From NCBI GenBank assembly GCA_052066835.1, contig JBQHRJ010000005.1: a stretch of DNA of 64,000 bases. The stretch is one strand, 5' to 3'. A model generated the notes under the pieces. It did not search any database. It had not been told where the DNA came from and saw only the letters and a program-made list of their open reading frames with translations. The position numbers and the translations under genes were made by a program. Source of the DNA: UBA2821 sp902763335. GTDB lineage: Bacteria; Bacillota; Clostridia; Lachnospirales; Lachnospiraceae. Of this stretch, positions 35,495-44,196 are shown in pieces; the first letter of the stretch is position 1; every line of letters begins with the position of its first letter.

Positions 35495-36607
35495 ATGTTT
35501 CATAGGATGAAGATGCTTTCGTTTAGAAGAACAGGATTTATATTGATTATTATGGCAATAATAGGAATGTCATGTATATATTTGTATGGTAACAGTGCCT
35601 ATAATTATTATAATGAACCGGTTCAGGTTGATGTAAATGATTTAAAGGACCAGAAAAATAAATATGTGAAATTTGATATGGATGATGTTATGATAATGAA
35701 CTGTTTTATGGAGAAAAAGCAGGAAAGTCTGTTTGGAAAGTCAGATACATTTTATTATTATGTAATTGGTATTAAGGACGACACCGGCAATTTGAAGTGT
35801 ATTGTGTGTGTATCTGACAAATCAGAAAAGGAACTGTTTGATATGGGTTTAGATAACTTTAACAAAAAGATAAAAGGTAAATCCGGAAGCAAAAAGATAC
35901 ATGCAAAAAAAAGTGGAATATTATTGAAGATGGATAGTTTTCTTGAAATAAAGCTGAGAGAATATTTAGCCACGGCTAAAATTAACATGACTGATAAAGT
36001 ATATTATGAGTCATATTATATAGCTGAATATAAACCGGATATATCAGATGTTGTGATTTTTGGATTTGCAGTACTTTTATTATTATATTCATTAATTGAA
36101 TTATTTATCATAGCTATAGGCGGAAAGCAGCGTAAAATACGCAGAAAGATAAAACGTGAATTAGGAAAAGATGCCGTAAATATGGTTGAAAGGGATTATG
36201 AACTTTCAAGATTTTTTAATAAAGATATCCGAATAGGAGATATTTATATATATTTATTCAGTATTGAGGGAAGTACAATAATAAAGCTGACGGACATTGT
36301 ATGGGTTTATGAATGTGAAATGTCAGGAGAAGGTAAGGGCAAAAAAACATTTTCTGAATTTTCGGGAATAGAATTATGGGATGTGGATTTTGAGTCATAT
36401 AAAATATATGCAAAAGACAGAACATTTATAGACGGATTTCTTGAATATATAGTGAGTGTATGTCCGCATACGGTGGTAGGATATAATGAGAAACTTGAGA
36501 ACTTGTTTTTAAATGAAAACGATAAATTTAAAAATATTGTATTTAACAGATATACAGGAGGTTTAAATGACAGGCAGGAAAGAATTACTGAATCAGATTC
36601 AGAGTGA
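35495..36607 (+). CDS. Unrecognised membrane protein with two membrane segments
   Basis: A 370-aa protein I do not recognise. A hydrophobic segment lies at about residues 12-30 and another at about 185-205. The region between is probably outside the cell. The C-terminal 165 residues, which start with a strongly basic stretch (RKIRRKIKREL), are cytoplasmic and may resemble a PH-like fold, but this is a guess. AGGAGAAC precedes the ATG. Its last 41 bases overlap the MoxR gene start, so the two are coupled. Context links it to the MoxR–DUF58–transglutaminase set. Confidence 0.8.
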   Translation: MFHRMKMLSFRRTGFILIIMAIIGMSCIYLYGNSAYNYYNEPVQVDVNDLKDQKNKYVKFDMDDVMIMNCFMEKKQESLFGKSDTFYYYVIGIKDDTGNLKCIVCVSDKSEKELFDMGLDNFNKKIKGKSGSKKIHAKKSGILLKMDSFLEIKLREYLATAKINMTDKVYYESYYIAEYKPDISDVVIFGFAVLLLLYSLIELFIIAIGGKQRKIRRKIKRELGKDAVNMVERDYELSRFFNKDIRIGDIYIYLFSIEGSTIIKLTDIVWVYECEMSGEGKGKKTFSEFSGIELWDVDFESYKIYAKDRTFIDGFLEYIVSVCPHTVVGYNEKLENLFLNENDKFKNIVFNRYTGGLNDRQERITESDSE

Positions 36608-37514
36608 GATAGGAAAAGCAGTTTCAGGTAAGGAGGAAATTGTAAAGAAGATTTTTACGGCAGTTCTTGCCGGAGGACATGTACTTTTGGAGGATGTTCC
36701 GGGAGTGGGAAAAACAACGCTTGCCATTGCATTTTCAAAGGTATTAAATCTTTCATACAGAAGAATGCAGTTTACACCGGATGTCTTGCCGGCGGATGTT
36801 ATTGGATTTTCAATGTATAATAAAAAAATAAATGATTTTGAATTTAAACCGGGGGCAGCCGTTTGTAATCTTCTGCTTGCAGATGAGATTAACAGAACTT
36901 CACCTAAGACACAGGCAGCACTGCTTGAGGTTATGGAAGAGAAGAAGGTCACAGTGGATGGAGTGACGAGAAATCTTCCATCACCTTTTATCGTAATTGC
37001 AACACAGAACCCGTCCGGATATGTTGGAACCCAGAAACTGCCGGAGTCACAGCTTGACAGATTTATGTTAAAGCTATCGATGGGATATCCGGAATTTGAG
37101 GATGAAATAAATGTATATAAGGGAAGAAGTTATGATTCACTGGATAAGGTGAAGGGAATTTTAGATGACAATGATATAAATGAAATGAAAAAATCTGTTT
37201 CGGAAGTGTATGTAGATGACAGCATTTATGAATATTTAACAAAGATAGTACGTTCTACAAGAGAAAATGAATATATAAGTCTCGGAATCAGTCCGAGAGG
37301 CGGACTGGCTTTAATGGAGATGGCAAAAGCCACGGCATATCTTGATGACAGAGAGTATGTAGTTCCTGAGGATATTATTAATAATATAGATTCGGTATGT
37401 ACTCACAGAATAGTGTTAAGCTCGAAGGCAAAGGCATCAGGATTAAAGGAACAGATGATAATGGATAAGATAAAAACATCTGTTGAGATACCCAAAGGTT
37501 CATATAAAAGATAA
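36567..37514 (+). CDS. MoxR-type AAA+ ATPase
   Basis: A 315-aa AAA+ ATPase: Walker A DVPGVGKTTLA, Walker B LLLADEINRTSPKTQ, sensor-1 VIATQNPSGYVGTQKLPESQLDRF and arginine-finger region SPRGGLALMEMAKA. MoxR proteins are chaperones that work with von Willebrand factor or DUF58 partners. It overlaps the upstream gene by 41 nt but has its own AGGAGG six bases before ATG 36567. The DUF58 gene follows by about 30 nt. Confidence 0.94.
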   Translation: MTGRKELLNQIQSEIGKAVSGKEEIVKKIFTAVLAGGHVLLEDVPGVGKTTLAIAFSKVLNLSYRRMQFTPDVLPADVIGFSMYNKKINDFEFKPGAAVCNLLLADEINRTSPKTQAALLEVMEEKKVTVDGVTRNLPSPFIVIATQNPSGYVGTQKLPESQLDRFMLKLSMGYPEFEDEINVYKGRSYDSLDKVKGILDDNDINEMKKSVSEVYVDDSIYEYLTKIVRSTRENEYISLGISPRGGLALMEMAKATAYLDDREYVVPEDIINNIDSVCTHRIVLSSKAKASGLKEQMIMDKIKTSVEIPKGSYKR

Positions 37515-37546
37515 ATATTAAATCAATTTTGGATTGGAGAATGGAT

Positions 37547-38614
37547 ATGATCGGTAACTGGATGAATTATATTCTGTTTCTGGCAGCACTTGCATTTGGT
37601 TATGTATTTTATAATAATTATATAATGTTTGTAATAATTGGGGCTGCAATTGCAGTGCCGATTGTTTCTATAATTGTATTTGAAATAACTTATAAAAAAT
37701 TACAGCTTTCAATTGTGGATCTGCCATTAAAGGCAGGTAAAAATGCAGATATACAATTTGGTATCATGACTCTTAACAGGACTATATTTCCTTTTGGAAG
37801 TATAAGAATCAAGCTGAATATAAAGAATTTATTTTATAATAATCAGAAAGAATATATTATAAATATACCTGATATTCCACGAAAAGAAAGAAAAATACAA
37901 TGGAAATTCAGTGCGGTTTACGGTGGATGTGTGCGGATAAATATAGATGAAGTTGAGCTTACAGACATGCTTAGTCTTGTAAAAAGAACATATCCGGTTA
38001 ATATTGAAAAAACTATAGAAATATATCCTGATGAGTGTGAAATTGATACGGAAACAGATGCACTTACGGCAGGGGCGGGAGATGAGACGGAAGTTCAATA
38101 TATTAAGGGGACAGATGTATCTGAAGTGTCCGGGATAAGAGAGTATATACCGGGGGACAGCTTGCAGGCTGTACATTGGAAACTCTCATCAAGATATGAT
38201 AATTTTATGGTTAAAGATTTTTCGATGCCATATACGGACAGAGTGTATCTGGCAATAGAGTTATATAACAATCCGTCGGTAAATGACGAGATGGATAATG
38301 TTATAGATATATATTATTCTATTGCACGTTTAATGGTAAAGCAGGGAAGACAGTTTTTTATGCTCTGGTACAATATTAAGACAGGTGTTAATGAGATAAT
38401 GGAGATACAGACGGAGGAAGACGTAGTACAGGCTGTTGGAAATATGATGTATTCGTATCCGTCAGAACACCCGCTTACGGCATTTGAGGCCATAAAAAAC
38501 GAGTATCCGGAGAATGATTACACTTTGATATATGTGACAGGCAGCATGACCGGTATAAATGGAGAAAAAATATATACATACAATGATAAGGTGGATGTGT
38601 ATTTGATTGAATAG
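37547..38614 (+). CDS. DUF58 protein
   Basis: A 355-aa protein with two N-terminal membrane segments (about residues 5-45) and a C-terminal DUF58 domain around DVSEVSGIREYIPGDSLQAVHWKLSSRYDNFMVKDF, which has the invariant GD..R.IHWK-like core. DUF58 proteins pair with MoxR ATPases and transglutaminase-like proteins; the cellular role is not established. ATG 37547 is chosen for GGAGA at 6 nt; ATG 37541 and TTG 37529 are in frame. Confidence 0.87.
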   Translation: MIGNWMNYILFLAALAFGYVFYNNYIMFVIIGAAIAVPIVSIIVFEITYKKLQLSIVDLPLKAGKNADIQFGIMTLNRTIFPFGSIRIKLNIKNLFYNNQKEYIINIPDIPRKERKIQWKFSAVYGGCVRINIDEVELTDMLSLVKRTYPVNIEKTIEIYPDECEIDTETDALTAGAGDETEVQYIKGTDVSEVSGIREYIPGDSLQAVHWKLSSRYDNFMVKDFSMPYTDRVYLAIELYNNPSVNDEMDNVIDIYYSIARLMVKQGRQFFMLWYNIKTGVNEIMEIQTEEDVVQAVGNMMYSYPSEHPLTAFEAIKNEYPENDYTLIYVTGSMTGINGEKIYTYNDKVDVYLIE

Positions 38615-38637
38615 GCTGTTTCAGAATGGAGTCTGGT

Positions 38638-41109
38638 ATGAAAGATTTATTTGGAATAAAAAGAAAAAGACTTGAAAAAGAAAAAAAGGAAAGCAGAAGT
38701 ACAGGAGTATATGTAAGTGATGTTCCGGGTGCAGGTAAGAGGGATAAGAAAATTAATGGCATCTTGCTTAACGGATTATTAAATGCCGTTATAGTTATCA
38801 CAACTGTTATGAGTGTGCTGGAATCATTTGAGATAGAGTATTACAGGGGGATTATGTGCTTTTTTATAGTTGCACTGAGTCTTTTTGCAGCTTCTTTTTA
38901 TATCAATACAATATTTAAAATAACCGGATATGTATGTGTCATAGCTGGATTTGTATATGGAATTACGGAGTACACTGCTGTATTAAGAGGCGGTTTTGGT
39001 ACGATTGCAAACAAATTTATGGAAGTTATAGAGGTTGTTTTAGACCTTCCGATAGAGAGAAGATATGCTGAATATACATTAAACCGTGAACTTGCAGTTA
39101 CATTGTGTGCTGTATTTCTAGGAGGAGCTTTTGCACTGCTTTTTAATATTGTGATAACGGAAACAAAGGGATTTATTATAGTTTTGTTTTTTACATTTCC
39201 GTTTGTGCAGCTTGGAATTTATTTTAACAGAAATATTAATATTTACGTTTTCATTTTATATATGGCAGCCCTTACGGCATTAATGATATTAAGAACCGGA
39301 CATTATAAAAATGAGACACGAAAGAAGTCGGGATATAATGTAAAACGTAAAAAAAATACCTATGAGTATGATTATATAAGTAATAATGGAAACGGGTTGG
39401 CAAGAACGCTGAGAATAATATTTGTATTTGTAATCGTGGCAATAATCATTTCCGTCATTTATCCAAAAGGAAGATTTGATATAAATAATTCCGGTGATGG
39501 AATGAAGGAGAATACAAAAGAATTTGCAAAAAGAGTTTCGCTTGTCGGATTTTGGGGAATGCTTAACCCAAACGGAAGTGGAAACGGTGGAATAGGACGA
39601 AGCAAGCTTGGGCAGGCAGACAGGGTAAGACTTGATTATCAGAAAGATTTGGACGTTATAACTGCGGTATTTCCAGAAGAGAAAAATATTTATCTAAGGG
39701 CTTACACAGGAACTACATATGAGGACAATAACTGGAAATATATTTCTGAAAGCAAACCTTCAAATTATAAACCGCTTGAGGAATACGGACTTACTTCAAA
39801 TGATGTGGAATCATTAAACGGAGATATATTAAAAAATGATACTAACCACCTGTTAGTCAATAAAGAAAAAATGATATATGTATATAACACATTTGCAAAT
39901 AATCTTTTCAGATATATTCCTGAAAATGTAAAGGATGGAAACCAGTATTACAATACGGTTGTAAATGATGATGAATTTGTGGGCAAGCTTGACTATGGAT
40001 ATGGAATTAAATGCTGGTATTATAATTTGCGTAATGATTTAACACTTGAAGATATGAAAACGTATGCAGAACAGCTTAAAAATGACAATAGTTCCGAAAA
40101 AATATATGATATTGAGGAAAAATACAGAGAGTATGTCTACAATACCTATCTTGAGGTGCCGGCGGAAAATAAAAAAGTAATTGATGATATTTTAAATGAA
40201 AATGGTATCATTGAAGATGACAGTCTTTATAATGTGTATAAGATTATTGATTTGTTTGACAATCAGTATGAATATACACTTATGCCGGGAAAAACACCAA
40301 GCGGAAAAGATTTTGTAAATTATTTTCTGAAAGAAAGTAAAAAGGGTTACTGTTCATATTTTGCATCATCAGCCGTGCTTATGTTCCGTGAACTTGGTAT
40401 TCCTGCCAGATATACAGGCGGGTATATGGTGTCTACCACAGACAGTGATTACATGTCAGAAGATATGTACAGTCGTGAAATGGATGAATCTGTGGTCGCA
40501 GGTATGAAAAAGGGTGAATATACCGTATATGATATTGAGGTAAATGACAGTGATGCCCATGCGTGGACAGAAGTTTATATAGACAATCTTGGATGGATAC
40601 CTGTGGATGTTACGCCGCCATCAGACGATGAGGACACATCCAATGACAGCCAGGGAATAGGATTACTGTTAAACAATCTGTTTAACAGTAATACAGTGGA
40701 GAGTGTAAAAAATACCGCCATAAATATGGCTGTCATGGTTATTTTTCTGGGAGCAATATCTGTTGTAGCGGGAGCTGCTGCCATACTTATAATAAAATAC
40801 AGAAGAAAGATATGTCTTGATATAGATAAAAATTACAGGTATCTGGTCCGCATAGCAAAAGCAGGCGGTTTAAAATGGAATAACCATGTAGTGCTTGAAA
40901 GGCTTGGGGATGAACTGACAGAATATGATATATGCAATCAGGAAGACACTGAAAAACTCATAACGATAATAGAAAAAGCAAAATATTCCAATACAGGTGT
41001 CTCTGATGATGAAATGAAAAATGTAAATATAATTATAAATAAAATAGCAGATAATATTTATGGTAATCTTTCATTTTGGAAAAAAATAAGATATTCATAT
41101 TTATTTTAA
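38638..41109 (+). CDS. Membrane transglutaminase-like protein
   Basis: An 823-aa protein. The N-terminal part has several hydrophobic segments (about residues 40-275), a large external region follows, and one membrane segment lies near residue 705 with a cytoplasmic tail. The transglutaminase core has the catalytic Cys in KGYCSYFASSAVLMFRELG, then GIPARYTGGYM, DAHAWTEVYID (His) and WIPVDVTPP (Asp), a complete triad. These proteins accompany MoxR and DUF58 and may act on cell-surface proteins or peptidoglycan. ATG 38638 has GGAG at 6 nt. Confidence 0.9.
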   Translation: MKDLFGIKRKRLEKEKKESRSTGVYVSDVPGAGKRDKKINGILLNGLLNAVIVITTVMSVLESFEIEYYRGIMCFFIVALSLFAASFYINTIFKITGYVCVIAGFVYGITEYTAVLRGGFGTIANKFMEVIEVVLDLPIERRYAEYTLNRELAVTLCAVFLGGAFALLFNIVITETKGFIIVLFFTFPFVQLGIYFNRNINIYVFILYMAALTALMILRTGHYKNETRKKSGYNVKRKKNTYEYDYISNNGNGLARTLRIIFVFVIVAIIISVIYPKGRFDINNSGDGMKENTKEFAKRVSLVGFWGMLNPNGSGNGGIGRSKLGQADRVRLDYQKDLDVITAVFPEEKNIYLRAYTGTTYEDNNWKYISESKPSNYKPLEEYGLTSNDVESLNGDILKNDTNHLLVNKEKMIYVYNTFANNLFRYIPENVKDGNQYYNTVVNDDEFVGKLDYGYGIKCWYYNLRNDLTLEDMKTYAEQLKNDNSSEKIYDIEEKYREYVYNTYLEVPAENKKVIDDILNENGIIEDDSLYNVYKIIDLFDNQYEYTLMPGKTPSGKDFVNYFLKESKKGYCSYFASSAVLMFRELGIPARYTGGYMVSTTDSDYMSEDMYSREMDESVVAGMKKGEYTVYDIEVNDSDAHAWTEVYIDNLGWIPVDVTPPSDDEDTSNDSQGIGLLLNNLFNSNTVESVKNTAINMAVMVIFLGAISVVAGAAAILIIKYRRKICLDIDKNYRYLVRIAKAGGLKWNNHVVLERLGDELTEYDICNQEDTEKLITIIEKAKYSNTGVSDDEMKNVNIIINKIADNIYGNLSFWKKIRYSYLF

Positions 41110-41180
41110 AATACACTTGAATTTCAGGTGTGAAATGGTGTATATTTATAATATATTATAGTGGAAACGGAGTGATATAT

Positions 41181-41906
41181 ATGGCAATATTTTATGGAAT
41201 AAATTCAGATTCGGTAAGCACATTGTTTTCCGGTATAAATTCATCAACGGGAATGGGAAATTCAAATATTCTTTCTGAGTATTACAGTATTAAAAGCGGA
41301 GCATACAAAAAGGCTTTAACAGCATATTATGCTAAGACTGATACAGACAGCACAAAGACTTCAGTAAAGAATAATATAAAGGATAAGACAACTTCAACAT
41401 CTTCTGATTCAACCAAAACACTTACTGCGATAAAGAGTAGTTCTGATGATTTGAAGAAGACATCAGGTGAACTTGTCACAAAGGGCAAGGATTCAGTGTT
41501 TAAGAAATCACAGGAAGATGTATACAAAAAGGTGGAAGAATTTGCAAACAGCTACAATAAAGTATTAAGCAATGCAAAAGAGTCATCATCATCAAATATA
41601 AAGAATACATTATCAAACTTAAAGACATATACATCAGCAAATAAAAAGATGCTTAATAAAATCGGTGTAAGTATCAGTGATGACGGAAGTTTGTCAGTAG
41701 ATAAAGAAAAGTTTATGGCAGCTGATATGTCGGATATAAAATCTGTATTTAACGGTACCGGTTCGTATGCATATTATGTACAGTCAAAGTCAGCAATGAT
41801 GTCATATTATGCTGAAAATGAAGCATCAAAGGGAAGTACATATACCTCAGGCGGAGGATATTCATATAATTATTCTACAGGTGAGATAGTAAATAATTTT
41901 GTATAA
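41181..41906 (+). CDS. Small protein with similarity to the FliD C-terminal region
   Basis: A 241-aa protein rich in Ser, Lys and Thr with no signal peptide or membrane segment. Residues about 125-215 resemble the end of flagellar cap proteins (VEEFANSYNKVL, then LNKIGVSISDDGSLSVDKEKF). The N-terminal half is low complexity. No other flagellar gene is in the window. ATG 41181 has GGAGTG upstream. It ends before a strong terminator and so is separate from the fab operon. The FliD link is from sequence pattern only; the function is unknown. Confidence 0.65.
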   Translation: MAIFYGINSDSVSTLFSGINSSTGMGNSNILSEYYSIKSGAYKKALTAYYAKTDTDSTKTSVKNNIKDKTTSTSSDSTKTLTAIKSSSDDLKKTSGELVTKGKDSVFKKSQEDVYKKVEEFANSYNKVLSNAKESSSSNIKNTLSNLKTYTSANKKMLNKIGVSISDDGSLSVDKEKFMAADMSDIKSVFNGTGSYAYYVQSKSAMMSYYAENEASKGSTYTSGGGYSYNYSTGEIVNNFV

Positions 41907-41921
41907 GATATAAAGATAAGT

Positions 41922-41957
41922 AAAACCATTGGCATGTAAAAATGTCAATGGTTTTTT
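41922..41957 (+). terminator. Terminator before the fab operon
   Basis: AAAACCATTGGCA (41922-41934) pairs with TGTCAATGGTTTT (41943-41955), one G·U, with an 8-nt loop and a T-run. It isolates the fab promoter from upstream transcription. Confidence 0.9.
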
Positions 41958-41970
41958 AATAATTTTGTTG

Positions 41971-42011
41971 TTGACAAATTTTATAAATGAATATATACTT
42001 TGAACATCAAA
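41971..42011 (+). promoter_or_regulatory. fab operon promoter with FabT-type operator
   Basis: A consensus TTGACA (41971-41976) and TATACT (41994-41999) are spaced exactly 17 nt apart. Overlapping the end of the -10 box and the expected start point is TTTGA-ACA-TCAAA (41999-42011), a perfect palindrome with the half-sites and 3-nt spacer of FabT operators known from streptococci. Binding of an acyl-ACP-loaded FabT-like MarR repressor here would block initiation. No fabT gene lies in the window. Confidence 0.75.
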
Positions 42012-42041
42012 CTATTTTACACAAAGAAAGGAATATATGAA

Positions 42042-42272
42042 ATGTTAGAAAAATTAAAGAAAATTATTGCAGAACAGTTAAATGTAAGTGAGGATTCAGT
42101 TAAACCTGAGACAAGTTTTAAAGATGATCTTGAAGCAGACTCTCTTGATCTGTTTGAGGTTGTAATGGGAATTGAGGACGAATATAATGTTGAGATACCT
42201 TCAGAAGATTTAGAAAAAATATCTACAGTTGGAGATGTTATAGATTATTTAAAAGCAAAAGGTGTTGAATAA
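42042..42272 (+). CDS. Acyl carrier protein (second copy)
   Basis: A 76-aa acyl carrier protein with the phosphopantetheine serine in DDLEADSLDLFEVVMG and IEDEYNVEIPSEDL. It is the first gene of the fab operon. AAGGA lies about 9 nt before ATG 42042; TTG 42000 is in frame but lies at the promoter. It shares motifs with the copy at 5253 but differs along its length, so it is not a recent duplicate. Confidence 0.95.
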   Translation: MLEKLKKIIAEQLNVSEDSVKPETSFKDDLEADSLDLFEVVMGIEDEYNVEIPSEDLEKISTVGDVIDYLKAKGVE

Positions 42273-42277
42273 GACTT

Positions 42278-43213
42278 ATGAAGACAAAGATAACAGAACT
42301 GTTAAATATAAAATATCCCATTATACAGGGTGGTATGGCATGGGTTGCAGAACATAATCTGGCAGGTGCTGTATCAAAGGCAGGAGGACTTGGAATTATA
42401 GCAGGTGCCAATGCTCCGGCAGATGTTATACGAAATGAGATACGTATGGCAAGAGAGATAACCGGTAATCCGATAGGGGTAAATGTGATGCTTATAAGTC
42501 CGTATGCTGATGAAGTTGCAAAAGTGGTTGTTGAAGAAAAAATATCTGTAGTCACTACAGGTGCCGGAAGTCCGGAGAAATATATAAATATGTGGAAGGA
42601 TGCGAGAATAAAGATTATACCGGTTGTTGCATCGGTTGCCCTTGCAAAGAGAATGGAACGATGCGGAGCTTCAGCAGTAATTGCGGAAGGATGTGAGTCT
42701 GGCGGACACATCGGGAAAGAGACTACGATGTCGCTTGTTCCACAGGTTGTGGATGCAGTTGATATTCCGGTAATTGCAGCAGGTGGAATTGCTGACGGAA
42801 GAGGTGTTGCAGCAGCATTTATGCTGGGAGCACAGGCCGTACAGATGGGTACAAGGTTTTTGGTGGCAGATGAATCCATTGTGCATGACAATTATAAAAA
42901 TAAAGTCATAAAGGCAAAGGATATAGACACTGAAGTTACCGGTATGAGTCATGGTCATCCTGTAAGACAGCTTAGAAATAAAATGACAAGAGAGTACTCA
43001 AAGCTTGAAAGGGATGGAGCTTCCTTCGACGAGCTTGAACATCTTACTCTGGGGGCACTCAGAAAGGCTGTTATAGATGGAGATGTGGATGACGGAACAA
43101 TGATGGCAGGTCAGATTGCGGGGCTTGTATCAAAAAAACAGAGTTGTGAAGAAATCATAAACGAAATCATGAATGAGACAAAGGAACTTTTAGGAGATAA
43201 ATATTATGCATAA
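42278..43213 (+). CDS. fabK: Enoyl-ACP reductase II FabK (FMN)
   Basis: FabK catalyses the last reduction of the elongation cycle and replaces FabI in streptococci and many Clostridia. The 311-aa TIM-barrel flavoprotein has KYPIIQGGMAWVAEHNLAGAVSKAGGLG, TTGAGSP, GCESGGHIG, VIAAGGIADGRGVAAAF and GAQAVQMGTRFL. 2-nitropropane dioxygenases share the fold, but the fab context supports FabK. No FabI is present in the window. It starts 5 nt after the ACP stop with only a weak Shine-Dalgarno site. Confidence 0.93.
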   Translation: MKTKITELLNIKYPIIQGGMAWVAEHNLAGAVSKAGGLGIIAGANAPADVIRNEIRMAREITGNPIGVNVMLISPYADEVAKVVVEEKISVVTTGAGSPEKYINMWKDARIKIIPVVASVALAKRMERCGASAVIAEGCESGGHIGKETTMSLVPQVVDAVDIPVIAAGGIADGRGVAAAFMLGAQAVQMGTRFLVADESIVHDNYKNKVIKAKDIDTEVTGMSHGHPVRQLRNKMTREYSKLERDGASFDELEHLTLGALRKAVIDGDVDDGTMMAGQIAGLVSKKQSCEEIINEIMNETKELLGDKYYA

Positions 43214-43228
43214 TTTTTGCGTAAATAC

Positions 43229-43241
43229 TTTGAAATTCAAA
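43229..43241. promoter_or_regulatory. Second FabT-type palindrome, between fabK and fabD
   Basis: TTTGA-AAT-TCAAA is a perfect palindrome with the same half-sites as the operator at 41999-42011, and shares the flank TACTTTGAA with it. It lies 27 nt upstream of the fabD ATG, in the only sizeable gap of the operon. A matching promoter is not obvious. Confidence 0.6.
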
Positions 43242-43268
43242 ATATATATGAAAGGCATGGTGTAACTG

Positions 43269-44195
43269 ATGGGTATTGCATTTGTATTTCCGGGACAGGG
43301 TGTTCAGAAGTCCGGAATGACACTGGATTTTTACGAAAAATCAGATGAAAGTAAAAAGATATTTGATATAGCTGAGAAAAATTTGGATTTTGATATTAAG
43401 AAGGTCTGTTTTACAGATAATCGTGAAATAGACATTACAGAATATACACAGGCGGCATTGCTGACAGCCTGTATATCCATGTACAGTGAGTTGAAAAAAT
43501 ATAATATTAATCCGGATGTATGTGGGGGACTCAGTCTTGGAGAGTATGCGGCAATGGTAGTGGCAGGTGTTATGGAGTTTGGTGATGCTGTCAGAGCTGT
43601 AAGAAAAAGAGGAATTCTTATGCAAAATGCGGTACCGTTAGGTGCAGGAGCTATGTCAGCTGTATTGGGACTTGATAATACAACGGTTGAAAACATATGC
43701 AATGATATAGACGGAGTAGGTATTGCAAATTATAACTGCCCCGGACAGGTGGTTATCACAGGCATACCTCATGCGATAAAAGTTGCATCTGAAAGGTTAT
43801 CAGAGGCAGGAGCTAAAAGAATACTCCCATTAAATGTAAGCGGACCTTTTCATTCATTTATGCTAAAGGGAGCTGGGGATGAACTTGAGTCATACCTTGC
43901 TGATATAACCATAAATAAACCGGTTATTCCGTATGTAACAAATGTTACGGCTGAATATGTCACAGACAATGCACATATCAGGGAATTACTAGGAAAACAG
44001 GTACATTCTCCGGTTAAGTGGCAGCATAGCGTGGAAAAAATGATAAATAATGGTGTTGATACATTTGTGGAGATAGGTCCGGGCAGAACTATATCGGGCT
44101 TCATAAGAAAGATTAATTCAAATGTAAAAGTATATAATATTCAGAAATTTGAAGATGTAAAAAAGGTTGTAGAAGCCCTGAAAGGAGATAAGTAA
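43269..44195 (+). CDS. fabD: Malonyl-CoA:ACP transacylase FabD
   Basis: FabD loads malonyl groups onto ACP. The 308-aa protein begins GIAFVFPGQGVQKSGM, has the nucleophile serine in GLSLGEYAAMVVAG and the catalytic His in NVSGPFHSFML, and ends with VEIGPGRTISGFI, all as expected. A possible internal regulatory palindrome precedes it. fabG follows directly (1 nt gap). Confidence 0.95.
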   Translation: MGIAFVFPGQGVQKSGMTLDFYEKSDESKKIFDIAEKNLDFDIKKVCFTDNREIDITEYTQAALLTACISMYSELKKYNINPDVCGGLSLGEYAAMVVAGVMEFGDAVRAVRKRGILMQNAVPLGAGAMSAVLGLDNTTVENICNDIDGVGIANYNCPGQVVITGIPHAIKVASERLSEAGAKRILPLNVSGPFHSFMLKGAGDELESYLADITINKPVIPYVTNVTAEYVTDNAHIRELLGKQVHSPVKWQHSVEKMINNGVDTFVEIGPGRTISGFIRKINSNVKVYNIQKFEDVKKVVEALKGDK

Positions 44196-44196
44196 A

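Noticed and set aside
41106..41145. Small hairpin CACTTGA/TCAGGTG and TATAAT near 41147 upstream of the FliD-like gene
   Set aside because: No -35 box at a proper distance and no T-run after the hairpin, so neither a promoter nor a terminator is supported.
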